From VYFG01 sp965221795 (GTDB lineage: Bacteria > Pseudomonadota > Gammaproteobacteria > Arenicellales > Poriferihabitantaceae), in NCBI GenBank assembly GCA_965221795.1, contig OZ244914.1:2480001-2544000 (forward strand): a stretch of 64,000 bases of DNA. The letters run 5' to 3'. This document shows, in pieces, positions 26,252 through 34,846 of the stretch. The stretch's first letter is position 1; each line of letters opens with the position of its first letter. The notes under the pieces are model-generated. The model was given only the letters and a program-made list of their open reading frames with translations, had not been told where the DNA came from and searched no databases. A program made the position numbers and the translations under genes.

Positions 26252-29200
26252 GTGAGGCCAGAGCACTTGCATCCTCATGACGTCTCCCGACATTCGGATC
26301 AACTCCCCTTGCCCAATCGCTTCGCTGACGTAAATCCCCGATCTTGCTCCGCTTTTGATGTTCAGGATTTGTGGAACGCATTGGCAGGCTGCATGCGGGA
26401 AGATCGACCTCCCCTGCGTCGTGCTATCCAGCAGGCGGATCATGCCGGCCAAGGCAACAAGTGCCTTATTGCCAAGGTAGAAGAGTCCCGAAGGTTGGCG
26501 GACTGGCGCCGGGAAAACCGCCCCCTTGTGGAATTTCCCTCTACCCTGCCGATCAGTGAACATGCCACCCGGTTGCAGAAACTGATCAGGCAACATCCGG
26601 TACTGGTAGTATGTGGAGAGACCGGTTCCGGCAAGAGTACACAGATACCAAAAATTTGCCTGGCGGCAGGATATGGCGTCCATGGCATGATTGGACAAAC
26701 CCAGCCAAGGCGGATCGCCGCCCGTTCGGTCGCAGAGCGTATTTCCGTCGAATTGGCTTCGCCGATGGGCGAGGCCGTGGGGTATCGAGTTCGGTTTCAT
26801 GAACAGGTCAGTCAACGCAATTTCATTCGTATCCTTACGGATGGTATGCTGCTGGCGGAATTCGAACGGGATCCGCAGTTGGAACGCTACGATGTGCTGA
26901 TCATTGATGAAGCTCATGAGCGTTCCCTGAATATTGACTTTTTGATTGGGCTCAGCAAACGGATTCTGCGCCAGCGCCCAGAGTTCCGGTTGGTCATCAC
27001 ATCCGCGACTCTGGACAGTGAAAAGTTCAGTGCTCACTTTGATGATGCCCCGGTGGTTTCGGTCTCCGGGCGACTGTATCCAGTGGAAATACGCTATCGC
27101 CCCCTGACGGAGGAAGGCAACAGTTTGGATGCGGTTTCCCGGGGGATCTTGGATGGGATTGAAGAGTTGCATGGAGAGTCACCCGGAGACACGCTGGTTT
27201 TTCTGCCAGGTGAAAGGGAGATCCGTGATACGACGTACTGGCTGGCCAATCGAATCAAGCCCGGAATCGAATTGCTGCCACTTTATGCACGCTTGACACC
27301 TGCAGAACAACAGCGCATTTTCCGACCCGGAGGGTCCACACGAATCATTCTCGCGACCAATGTGGCGGAAACCTCCCTCACGGTACCGGGGATCCGTTAT
27401 GTGATCGACAGTGGGTTGGCCAGAGTCAGCCGATACAGTCCAAACCGAAAACTGCAACGCCTCCCTACGGAAAAGATCTCCCGTGCGGCAGCTGACCAGC
27501 GAGCAGGGCGCTGCGGCCGTGTTGCCAGCGGTATCTGTATTCGGCTGTTCAGCGAAGACGATTTCGCATCCCGGGCTGCCTACACTGACCCGGAAATCGT
27601 CCGCACATCGCTTGCACATGTCATCTTGCGCATGAAGACAATGGGGATGGGTGAGATCGATACTTTTCCGTTTATGGAGCGTCCGACCCGACGCCAGATC
27701 AATGACGGCTTGCAGCACCTGATCGAATTGGGTGCACTGGATGCCGGAAAGCGTATCACCAGTCTGGGGCGACGCATCTCCCGGATGCCGGTGGACCCCC
27801 GGATTGCCCGGATGCTGCTTGCCGCTGAGCAGGAGGATTGTGTGGAAGAAATCGTGGTCATTAGCGCTGCCTTGTCTTTGCCGGATCCTCGTCAAAGCCC
27901 TGCAGACCAGGTTCAGAAAGCCAGGGAAAAGCACCATCAGCTCAGCAATGAAAATTCCGATTTCCTGGTCCTTTTGGATATCTGGCGGCAATTCCGGAGT
28001 ATGCAGAGAACCCGGTCCAAACGTCAGGCCTATCGATGGTGCCAGGAAAATTTCCTGTCGGTCTTCCGGATGCGGGAGTGGGCAGCACTCCAGGCCACTA
28101 TCAAGCAAGCCCTCAAACATCTTGGAATCCGCCTCACGGGTGGGGTGGCGGAGCCAGCCTGTATTCATCGTGCCTTGTTATCAGGACTATTGTCGAATAT
28201 TGCGTATTTGTCGACACCAGTCCAGACTCGGCCCAGTCGCCGGAGCGGCAAGGGGCACCAGAAAAATCGGGGGATCGAGTACGATGGAACCTTCGGCAAG
28301 ACACTGCAGATTTCCCCTGGCTCCGCTCTGAGTGGACAGGCAGCAAAGTGGATTATGTGCGCGGAATTGGTGCAAACCGGGAGGGTGATGGCCCGGACTG
28401 TGGCGAAAGTAGATGCAACCTGGATCGAAAAAGCGGGCAGTCACCTCCTGCAAATGCACTACAGTAGTCCTCATTGGGACCCACGTCAGGAGCGGGTCAT
28501 TGCCTTCCGACGGGCCACACTGTACGGGTTGACTGTCTACCATGGTAGAAAATGTGATTACAGCTCGATCAATCCGGAAGAATGCCGAGCGATCTTTTTG
28601 CGCTCCGCTCTGGTCGATGGGGGATTGGTGACCCGGTTGCCATTTCACCAGTCGAACTGTGCGTTGGTGGAGGAGATTGACTCCCTTGCGCATCGGGTTC
28701 GTCATCGCGGCATGCGAGTGGAGGATGAGTTGTATGCCTTTTATGATGAATGTATTCCTCCATTTGTTCACAGTGCCAGTTCTCTGCGAAAATGGTACCG
28801 ATCACTGAGTTCCGCACAACAGGAGGCCCTTTGCATCCGGAAGGAACGACTGTGGCCGAGCGATCCCGAGGAAATTGTCCGGCAATATCCAGACAGGGCG
28901 GCCGTCAATAGCATGATGCTGCCTCTGAGCTATCGGTATGATCCCACTTCAGAACGGGATGGAGTGACCGTACAGATTCACCTACCCCTGCTCAATCAGG
29001 TCGACGGTGCCGCACTCGAACGCTTGGTGCCGGGATTGTTATCGGAAAAAATGGCTGCACTCATCCGCACCTTGCCCAAGCCATTGCGCAGACAGCTTGT
29101 ACCGGTTCCCGATACAGTGGCGAGGTTACAGGAGGCGGTGATGCAGGATTCGGATCCATTGTTGGTGGCGATGGCCCGGGAAATCCAGGAAATTCGTGGC

Positions 29201-30244
29201 GTGGAGGTTTTGCCGACCGACTTCTCCCCAGAGAAGCTGCCGGCTTATCTGCAACTCGGACTGGAGCTGGTCGATGAGCGCAATATGGTGCTGGGATTCA
29301 GCCGGGATATCGAAGGCCTGCAAACCGAGTTTGGTATCCGGGCTCAGGAGAGCTTTGCTGGAGTTGGCGATCCTCATCTGAAGAGAAGTGGAATTCGATC
29401 CTGGGATTTCGACGAGTTGCCGCGCACTATCCCGATTCGTGTGGGTTGTCATGAACTGTGGGCATGGCCTGCATTGGTTGATGATGGTGACAGCGTTTCT
29501 GTGCAACTGTTTGATCGGGAACAAACGGCCCAAGAGGCCCATCGTGAGGGAGTTCGTCGACTATTGTGGCTGACCATGCCGGTCCATCGGAAACTGTTCC
29601 GGCAACCGCTACCGGACTGGCAGCGAGTCAGTCTGATATATGCCCCCTTGGGAGATCTTCGGTCTCTCAAATTGGCGATACTGCACAAGGCTCAGGATCA
29701 GACATTCTTTATCGGACAAGAGGAAGTCCGAGACCGAAAGACTTTCGAGGATCGGGTTATTCGCTGCGGGCCATCACTGCCCGTTGCGATGCAAACCATG
29801 TCAGGACATGTTGCCCGAGTCCTGTCGGCTTGGCGGCAACTGGGAATGATGATGCGGGAGATGGAAGCGGATCTGTCAGAAGAGACATGGAAGGACATCA
29901 GCGGACAATTGGACCGGTTGATCTATGATGGTTTTGTCAACAGCACTCCGGTACGGTGGCTACCCGAACTGGAACGTTTTATGGAAGGAATTCGTATCCG
30001 GTTGGAGCGGGCGCACCTGGATCCAAAGACTGATGCACTCCGGTTTCGGCGAATTGATCCCTGGTGGCAACGGCTCATTGGATATAATGGAAGCCGTGGG
30101 ATCGCATGGGAACGGTTTCGGTGGATGCTGGAGGAGTTCCGGGTTTCCGTATTTGCCCAAGAGCTTCGAACCTCTGTCCGCATTTCTGCCAAGAGACTCG
30201 AAGTCGCGTGGCAAGATGTTCTGCAGGATGATCGGTTGACTTGA
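26252..30244 (+). CDS. hrpA: ATP-dependent RNA helicase HrpA (DEAH box)
   Basis: It is about 1330 residues, close to the 1300 of E. coli HrpA. The helicase core has Walker A GETGSGKST (Lys128), DEAH in IIDEAHERSLN (Asp219), SAT in VITSATLDS, and motif VI QRAGRCGRV. Then come the winged-helix, OB and the long C-terminal DUF3418 region. HrpA rescues stalled ribosomes and processes mRNA in characterised species. The GTG at 26252 is the first in-frame start, but the first 35-40 residues look atypical. A start nearer DVQDLWNALAG (about 26360, TTG) is possible. Confidence 0.93.
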   Translation: MRPEHLHPHDVSRHSDQLPLPNRFADVNPRSCSAFDVQDLWNALAGCMREDRPPLRRAIQQADHAGQGNKCLIAKVEESRRLADWRRENRPLVEFPSTLPISEHATRLQKLIRQHPVLVVCGETGSGKSTQIPKICLAAGYGVHGMIGQTQPRRIAARSVAERISVELASPMGEAVGYRVRFHEQVSQRNFIRILTDGMLLAEFERDPQLERYDVLIIDEAHERSLNIDFLIGLSKRILRQRPEFRLVITSATLDSEKFSAHFDDAPVVSVSGRLYPVEIRYRPLTEEGNSLDAVSRGILDGIEELHGESPGDTLVFLPGEREIRDTTYWLANRIKPGIELLPLYARLTPAEQQRIFRPGGSTRIILATNVAETSLTVPGIRYVIDSGLARVSRYSPNRKLQRLPTEKISRAAADQRAGRCGRVASGICIRLFSEDDFASRAAYTDPEIVRTSLAHVILRMKTMGMGEIDTFPFMERPTRRQINDGLQHLIELGALDAGKRITSLGRRISRMPVDPRIARMLLAAEQEDCVEEIVVISAALSLPDPRQSPADQVQKAREKHHQLSNENSDFLVLLDIWRQFRSMQRTRSKRQAYRWCQENFLSVFRMREWAALQATIKQALKHLGIRLTGGVAEPACIHRALLSGLLSNIAYLSTPVQTRPSRRSGKGHQKNRGIEYDGTFGKTLQISPGSALSGQAAKWIMCAELVQTGRVMARTVAKVDATWIEKAGSHLLQMHYSSPHWDPRQERVIAFRRATLYGLTVYHGRKCDYSSINPEECRAIFLRSALVDGGLVTRLPFHQSNCALVEEIDSLAHRVRHRGMRVEDELYAFYDECIPPFVHSASSLRKWYRSLSSAQQEALCIRKERLWPSDPEEIVRQYPDRAAVNSMMLPLSYRYDPTSERDGVTVQIHLPLLNQVDGAALERLVPGLLSEKMAALIRTLPKPLRRQLVPVPDTVARLQEAVMQDSDPLLVAMAREIQEIRGVEVLPTDFSPEKLPAYLQLGLELVDERNMVLGFSRDIEGLQTEFGIRAQESFAGVGDPHLKRSGIRSWDFDELPRTIPIRVGCHELWAWPALVDDGDSVSVQLFDREQTAQEAHREGVRRLLWLTMPVHRKLFRQPLPDWQRVSLIYAPLGDLRSLKLAILHKAQDQTFFIGQEEVRDRKTFEDRVIRCGPSLPVAMQTMSGHVARVLSAWRQLGMMMREMEADLSEETWKDISGQLDRLIYDGFVNSTPVRWLPELERFMEGIRIRLERAHLDPKTDALRFRRIDPWWQRLIGYNGSRGIAWERFRWMLEEFRVSVFAQELRTSVRISAKRLEVAWQDVLQDDRLT

Positions 30245-30479
30245 GATTGGACCGGCATAATCGAGAGTGATCCTAGCCTCCACACTGGACTGCCTCATGG
30301 GGCAGGACGATGCCCTCCATTTTGGCAATTCACCCGAATCGGAATCTGTAACCGGATAAAATTCACATAGTTCGGTCGAGGATTGTTGCGTGACTTTGGT
30401 ATCGATCCGGGAGATTGTGCCGAGGGAGATTGAAGTCGGGTACAATCGAGTATTTCCCAAAACAGAAATATGTCCTTTC

Positions 30480-31865
30480 GTGCTGCGTAAGCTTTATATC
30501 CAGACCTTTGGCTGCCAGATGAATGAATACGATTCATCTCGTATGTCGGATCTTCTGTCTAACTCCCATGGATTTTGCAGAACGGATCATCCGGAAGATG
30601 CCGATATGGTGTTGTTGAATACCTGTTCAGTACGTGAAAAGGCGCAGGAAAAGGTCTTTTCCACCTTGGGACGCTGGCGGCAAATCAAGCAGCGCAAACC
30701 ACAGTTGGTGATTGGGGTAGGTGGATGTGTAGCCAGTCAGGAAGGGCAACTGATCATGAAACGGGCTCCCTTCGTGGACATGGTTTTTGGTCCGCAGACA
30801 CTGCATCGATTACCACAGATGCTGGATGAGGTGTTGGAGAAGCAAAGGAAAACCATTGATATCAGTTTTCCCGAAATCGAAAAATTCGATAATTTGCCCC
30901 CGCCTCGGGCGGATAGAGTAAAGGCTTTTGTGTCCATCATGGAAGGTTGCAGCAAGTACTGCTCCTTTTGTGTGGTCCCCTACACTCGTGGAACTGAATT
31001 CAGCCGCCCCTTTGATGATGTCATTGCGGAGGTGGTTGATCTGGCGGAGCAGGGTGTACGTGAAGTCAACTTGTTGGGACAGAATGTGAACGGGTATCGG
31101 GGGGTCACCCATGACGACCGTATCGTGACATTTGCCGAGCTCTTGCATTATGTAGCAGCCGTGGATGGAATCGACCGATTGCGCTATACCACATCCCACC
31201 CCATTGATTTTACAGATGCCTTGGTCGATTGCTATGATGCAATTCCGGAATTGGTCAGCCATCTGCACCTGCCGGTACAAAGTGGTTCGGACCGGGTTCT
31301 GGCCCGGATGAAGCGCGGTTATACGGTTAGCGAATATCTGGAATGGATCAATCTGGTGAGGTCAAAGCGCCCCGATATTTCGTTCTCTTCCGATTTTATT
31401 GTGGGGTTTCCGGGGGAAACGGAAGCGGATTTCGAAGCTACCATGGCACTCGTTGATATGGTCCAATATGACCATAGTTTCAGTTTCATCTATAGCCCGA
31501 GACCCGGAACCCCGGCAGAGCAACTGGCCGATGACATTGCCATGGGGGTCAAAAAAGACCGACTGACCAGACTGCAACAGGCGCTACTGGATTCGGCGGG
31601 CCGAATCGCTGCAGACATGATCGGTAGTGTGCAGTCAGTTTTGGTGGAGGGCCCCTCGCGCAAGAACTCGGCACAATATTGTGGGCGTACGCAGAACAAC
31701 CGGGTAGTCAATTTCGATGGGGATTCGGGTATGGTAGGCCGGTTTGTCGATATCGAGATCACGGAGGCCTTGCCCAACTCGTTGCGCGGCCGCCCAGTGG
31801 ATACTGCCGCGATGGTCTCTTCGATATCGACCATGGATTGTTCGACTGAACTGAAATTTGTCTAG
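30480..31865 (+). CDS. miaB: tRNA-2-methylthio-N6-dimethylallyladenosine synthase
   Basis: Radical-SAM enzyme that methylthiolates i6A at position 37 of tRNAs reading UNN codons. The N-terminal UPF0004 cluster domain begins KLYIQTFGCQMNEYDSS with further Cys in LLNTCSVREKA and GVGGCVASQEG. The radical SAM cluster is CSKYCSFCVVPYTRG. A C-terminal TRAM domain follows. The GTG at 30480 gives 461 residues and fits the family start; an upstream GTG at 30390 would add 30 unlike residues. It heads the miaB-phoH-ybeY-lnt cluster. Confidence 0.93.
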   Translation: MLRKLYIQTFGCQMNEYDSSRMSDLLSNSHGFCRTDHPEDADMVLLNTCSVREKAQEKVFSTLGRWRQIKQRKPQLVIGVGGCVASQEGQLIMKRAPFVDMVFGPQTLHRLPQMLDEVLEKQRKTIDISFPEIEKFDNLPPPRADRVKAFVSIMEGCSKYCSFCVVPYTRGTEFSRPFDDVIAEVVDLAEQGVREVNLLGQNVNGYRGVTHDDRIVTFAELLHYVAAVDGIDRLRYTTSHPIDFTDALVDCYDAIPELVSHLHLPVQSGSDRVLARMKRGYTVSEYLEWINLVRSKRPDISFSSDFIVGFPGETEADFEATMALVDMVQYDHSFSFIYSPRPGTPAEQLADDIAMGVKKDRLTRLQQALLDSAGRIAADMIGSVQSVLVEGPSRKNSAQYCGRTQNNRVVNFDGDSGMVGRFVDIEITEALPNSLRGRPVDTAAMVSSISTMDCSTELKFV

Positions 31866-32838
31866 AGCTCTTACTTTCGAGCTGTATCCGGCGGAAGCCG
31901 AGCGTCTGTCGCTACTCTGTGGACAGCAAAATGCCAACCTGGAACAGATTGCGTCCTGTCTCGGGGTTCAGATTACCCAACGTCACAATGCGTTCTGTAT
32001 TGTAGGGGCGAGCCAACGCAGTGTCCGGGCAGAAACCGTGATCCGCCGCCTGTTTGAATTGACAGAAGACATCCACCATCCCATCGAGCGTCGACAGGTC
32101 AATCTGGAATTGTCCCGGGTTGACAAGGGAGAGGAAGACGGGGAGATGGAAGAGGATGAGGTGATCATTCGTCTTCGCAAACAGGTGATACGAGGTCAGA
32201 ACCCGCGGCAGAGGGACTATTTACGGCGGATTGTCAGTCATGACATCAATTTTGGCATTGGGCCGGCGGGTACCGGTAAAACCTATCTGGCCGTCGCCTG
32301 CGCCGTGGCAGCCCTGACAGAGAATGAAATCGAACGGATCCTGTTAGTGAGACCAGCGGTGGAAGCAGGGGAGAAGCTGGGTTTTCTACCCGGCGATATT
32401 GGTCAGAAAATTGACCCTTATCTGCGTCCTCTTTTTGATGCGCTGTATGAGATGCTCGGTTTTGAACGAGTGGGCAAGCTAATTGCCCGGGGGACCATTG
32501 AACTGGCCCCTCTGGCCTATATGCGAGGCCGGACCCTGAATGAATCCTATGTCATTCTGGATGAAGCGCAGAATACGACCAAAGAACAGATGAAAATGTT
32601 TCTGACCCGAGTGGGATTCGGGTCCAGAGCAATCATTACCGGAGATATCACCCAAGTGGACTTGCCACGTGGGCAGTATTCGGGACTCCGGCATGCCGGA
32701 CAGGTATTGGCGAATATTAGGGGCATCAGCTTTACCCAGTTTCTGCCCAGGGATGTGGTACGCCATCCCTTGGTGCAGCGGATTGTGCAAGCTTATGAAC
32801 AGGAGGAGAACCATAACGGTGAATCTGGCCCCGGATAA
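31858..32838 (+). CDS. ybeZ: PhoH-family ATPase (YbeZ)
   Basis: Cytosolic ATPase of 326 residues that works with the RNase YbeY in rRNA processing and quality control. Walker A GPAGTGKT, Walker B VILDEAQNTT, and TGDITQVDLPRGQ are present. It starts with TTG at 31858, overlapping the miaB stop by 8 bp, so translation is coupled. An N-terminal KH-like segment precedes the ATPase core. Confidence 0.93.
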   Translation: MSRALTFELYPAEAERLSLLCGQQNANLEQIASCLGVQITQRHNAFCIVGASQRSVRAETVIRRLFELTEDIHHPIERRQVNLELSRVDKGEEDGEMEEDEVIIRLRKQVIRGQNPRQRDYLRRIVSHDINFGIGPAGTGKTYLAVACAVAALTENEIERILLVRPAVEAGEKLGFLPGDIGQKIDPYLRPLFDALYEMLGFERVGKLIARGTIELAPLAYMRGRTLNESYVILDEAQNTTKEQMKMFLTRVGFGSRAIITGDITQVDLPRGQYSGLRHAGQVLANIRGISFTQFLPRDVVRHPLVQRIVQAYEQEENHNGESGPG

Positions 32839-33289
32839 TCGCCCACTGGATCTGGACCTTCAGTTAGTGACTGATGCAGCCAATTTGCCGGACAGTACGG
32901 CTTTTTCCGTCTGGGCACAGACGGCACTCGATGTGGCAAGGTCCCCAAGGCGGGCACTCTCCATCCGGATCGTGGATGCAGACGGCATCCGACGGCTCAA
33001 TCGTGACTTCCGAGGGCAGGACCGGGTGACCAACATTCTGTCGTTCTCTTTTGAACCCATTGTAGATGTGGAAGAGGACTGGCTGGGTGATTTGGTGATC
33101 TGTGCATCGGTTGTAGCCCACGAGGCACAACAACAGCAAAAGCCCCTGATAGCGCACTGGGCGCACATAGTGGTTCACGGGGTTCTTCACCTTTGTGGGT
33201 TTGACCACGAAGAGGAGGAAGAGAGGCGACAGATGGAATCCCTGGAAGTGCAGCTGCTGGACCGTCTCGGGTATCCAAATCCCTATTGA
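32819..33289 (+). CDS. ybeY: Endoribonuclease YbeY (rRNA maturation)
   Basis: Zinc endoribonuclease for 16S rRNA 3' end maturation. The metal motif is HGVLHLCGFDHEEEEE (H-x3-H-x5-H). I chose GTG at 32819 (AGGAGG at 32801-32806 upstream), giving 156 residues, like E. coli. It overlaps the phoH end by 20 bp. The next expected gene, corC/ybeX, is missing, and lnt follows directly. Confidence 0.93.
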   Translation: MNLAPDNRPLDLDLQLVTDAANLPDSTAFSVWAQTALDVARSPRRALSIRIVDADGIRRLNRDFRGQDRVTNILSFSFEPIVDVEEDWLGDLVICASVVAHEAQQQQKPLIAHWAHIVVHGVLHLCGFDHEEEEERRQMESLEVQLLDRLGYPNPY

Positions 33290-33300
33290 GGACCCAAGCA

Positions 33301-34812
33301 GTGCAATTCATGCTTGCTTTTCTTGCCGGGGTGATCTCGGTAGGTGCTTTCGCTCCCCTCGAATGGTGGTGGCTATGGTTGCTGTCGATGGGTGGGCTGA
33401 TTTATCTTTGGGACCGAGTCAGTCGGATCAGGGCTTTTGGGATCGGATTTTGTTTCGGGCTGGGACAGTTCGGGATTGGGGTGTCGTGGGTGTATATCAG
33501 CATCCAGACGTTCGGTGGCATGCCGCCGGTGCTGGCGGGGGTCTGTGTGATGGCCTTGGTGTTTGTCCTGTCCTTGTTTCCGGCACTCGCCGGCTGGCTT
33601 CAGGGGTGGGTCGTCCGAGTGGACCCGATTTGCAGATTGGGCCTGATCCTGCCAGTGATCTGGATTATGACGGAATGGGTTCGGGGGCGGCTGTTTACCG
33701 GGTTGCCCTGGCTGAGCGCAGGATATGCGTTTCTGGATACTCCTCTGGCCGGCCTTGCTCCGATAGGAGGGGTCTATCTGGTTGGCCTGATGGCCCTTGT
33801 GATCACAGGAGTTGTGATTGGTCTGATTCGAGCAGCAAACACCGAACGACTCTGGCTTCTGGGGATTCCCTTGTTGATCTTCGGGAGTGGCTGGTATCTG
33901 GATGGATATCGGTGGACGAAACCCGAAGGCGACCGGATACGTATAGCCATTATCCAGAACAATGTGCCATTACTCGAAAAATGGAAACCGGGAAACCGGG
34001 AGAGAATCATTGAGGAATATCTTGCCCGCAGTGCGGAGCATCGTGACCGGGATCTGGTGGTATGGCCTGAAGGTGCGATCCCGGATTACATGGAAAACCT
34101 GCCGCCATCATTCTGGGCCAAGCTGGCCGAGCATCCCGCCGACATTGCTTTCGGGACGCTCCACCGCCCGCCCCCCGGACCTGATTACTACAATAGTATC
34201 GTCGCAGTATCGGACCATACTCGACTCTACAACAAGCAACACCTGGTACCATTTGGAGAGTTTTTTCCGATGGAGCGGTTGTTGCATCCGATCTTGCGTC
34301 ATCTCACTATTCCAATGGCAGACTTCTCTTCCTGGAAACTGCCGCAGCAACCGTTACCCTTGGCAGGAAATTTTGCTGCGGCATCAATCTGTTACGAAGA
34401 TGCTTTTCCGCAGGAGTGGCGCAACCAGGTGCCGGATTCGGGGTTTCTCCTCAATGTGAGTGAAGATATGTGGTTCGGGGACTCCCTGGCCCCGCATCAA
34501 CGGCTGCAAATGGCACGGTTTCGGGCCCGGGAAGCAGAGCGGCCCATGGTGCGTTCTTCCAATAACGGCCTTTCTTCCCTGATTGACTGGCGCGGCAGCA
34601 TGGTTGCCAAAGCCCCGCAGTTTGAATCGGCGGTCGTGACTGGTGATTTTCAGCCCCGAACCGGTATCACGCCCTACATTCGATATGGTGATCTGGTGGC
34701 GGGGATCGTTGCCGCTTTGATGATACTCGTGGGGGGAATGCTGGGCCATCGCGGACGTGGTTTCGGAAGGAAAACGGGTAAATCGAATCTGCCGAAGAGG
34801 GGGAGGGGCTGA
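33301..34812 (+). CDS. lnt: Apolipoprotein N-acyltransferase
   Basis: Inner-membrane enzyme that adds the third acyl chain to lipoproteins such as Pal. There are five or six N-terminal membrane segments, then a nitrilase-like periplasmic domain with the Glu-Lys-Cys triad in WPEGAIPDY, NKQHLVPFGEF and ICYEDAFP. The length is about 503 residues. GTG at 33301 has GAGG 9 bp upstream; TTG at 33286, overlapping the ybeY stop, is the alternative. The C-terminal tail is basic. Confidence 0.93.
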   Translation: MQFMLAFLAGVISVGAFAPLEWWWLWLLSMGGLIYLWDRVSRIRAFGIGFCFGLGQFGIGVSWVYISIQTFGGMPPVLAGVCVMALVFVLSLFPALAGWLQGWVVRVDPICRLGLILPVIWIMTEWVRGRLFTGLPWLSAGYAFLDTPLAGLAPIGGVYLVGLMALVITGVVIGLIRAANTERLWLLGIPLLIFGSGWYLDGYRWTKPEGDRIRIAIIQNNVPLLEKWKPGNRERIIEEYLARSAEHRDRDLVVWPEGAIPDYMENLPPSFWAKLAEHPADIAFGTLHRPPPGPDYYNSIVAVSDHTRLYNKQHLVPFGEFFPMERLLHPILRHLTIPMADFSSWKLPQQPLPLAGNFAAASICYEDAFPQEWRNQVPDSGFLLNVSEDMWFGDSLAPHQRLQMARFRAREAERPMVRSSNNGLSSLIDWRGSMVAKAPQFESAVVTGDFQPRTGITPYIRYGDLVAGIVAALMILVGGMLGHRGRGFGRKTGKSNLPKRGRG

Positions 34813-34846
34813 ACTATCCTTAGATCAGCCATCGGCGATCAGCGGG

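Noticed and set aside
25997..27172. 391-codon open frame on the minus strand
   Set aside because: It is the antisense shadow of hrpA and its upstream region. No family features or ribosome-binding site.
27179..28168. 329-codon minus-strand frame
   Set aside because: Antisense to hrpA, low complexity in its composition, no start signals.
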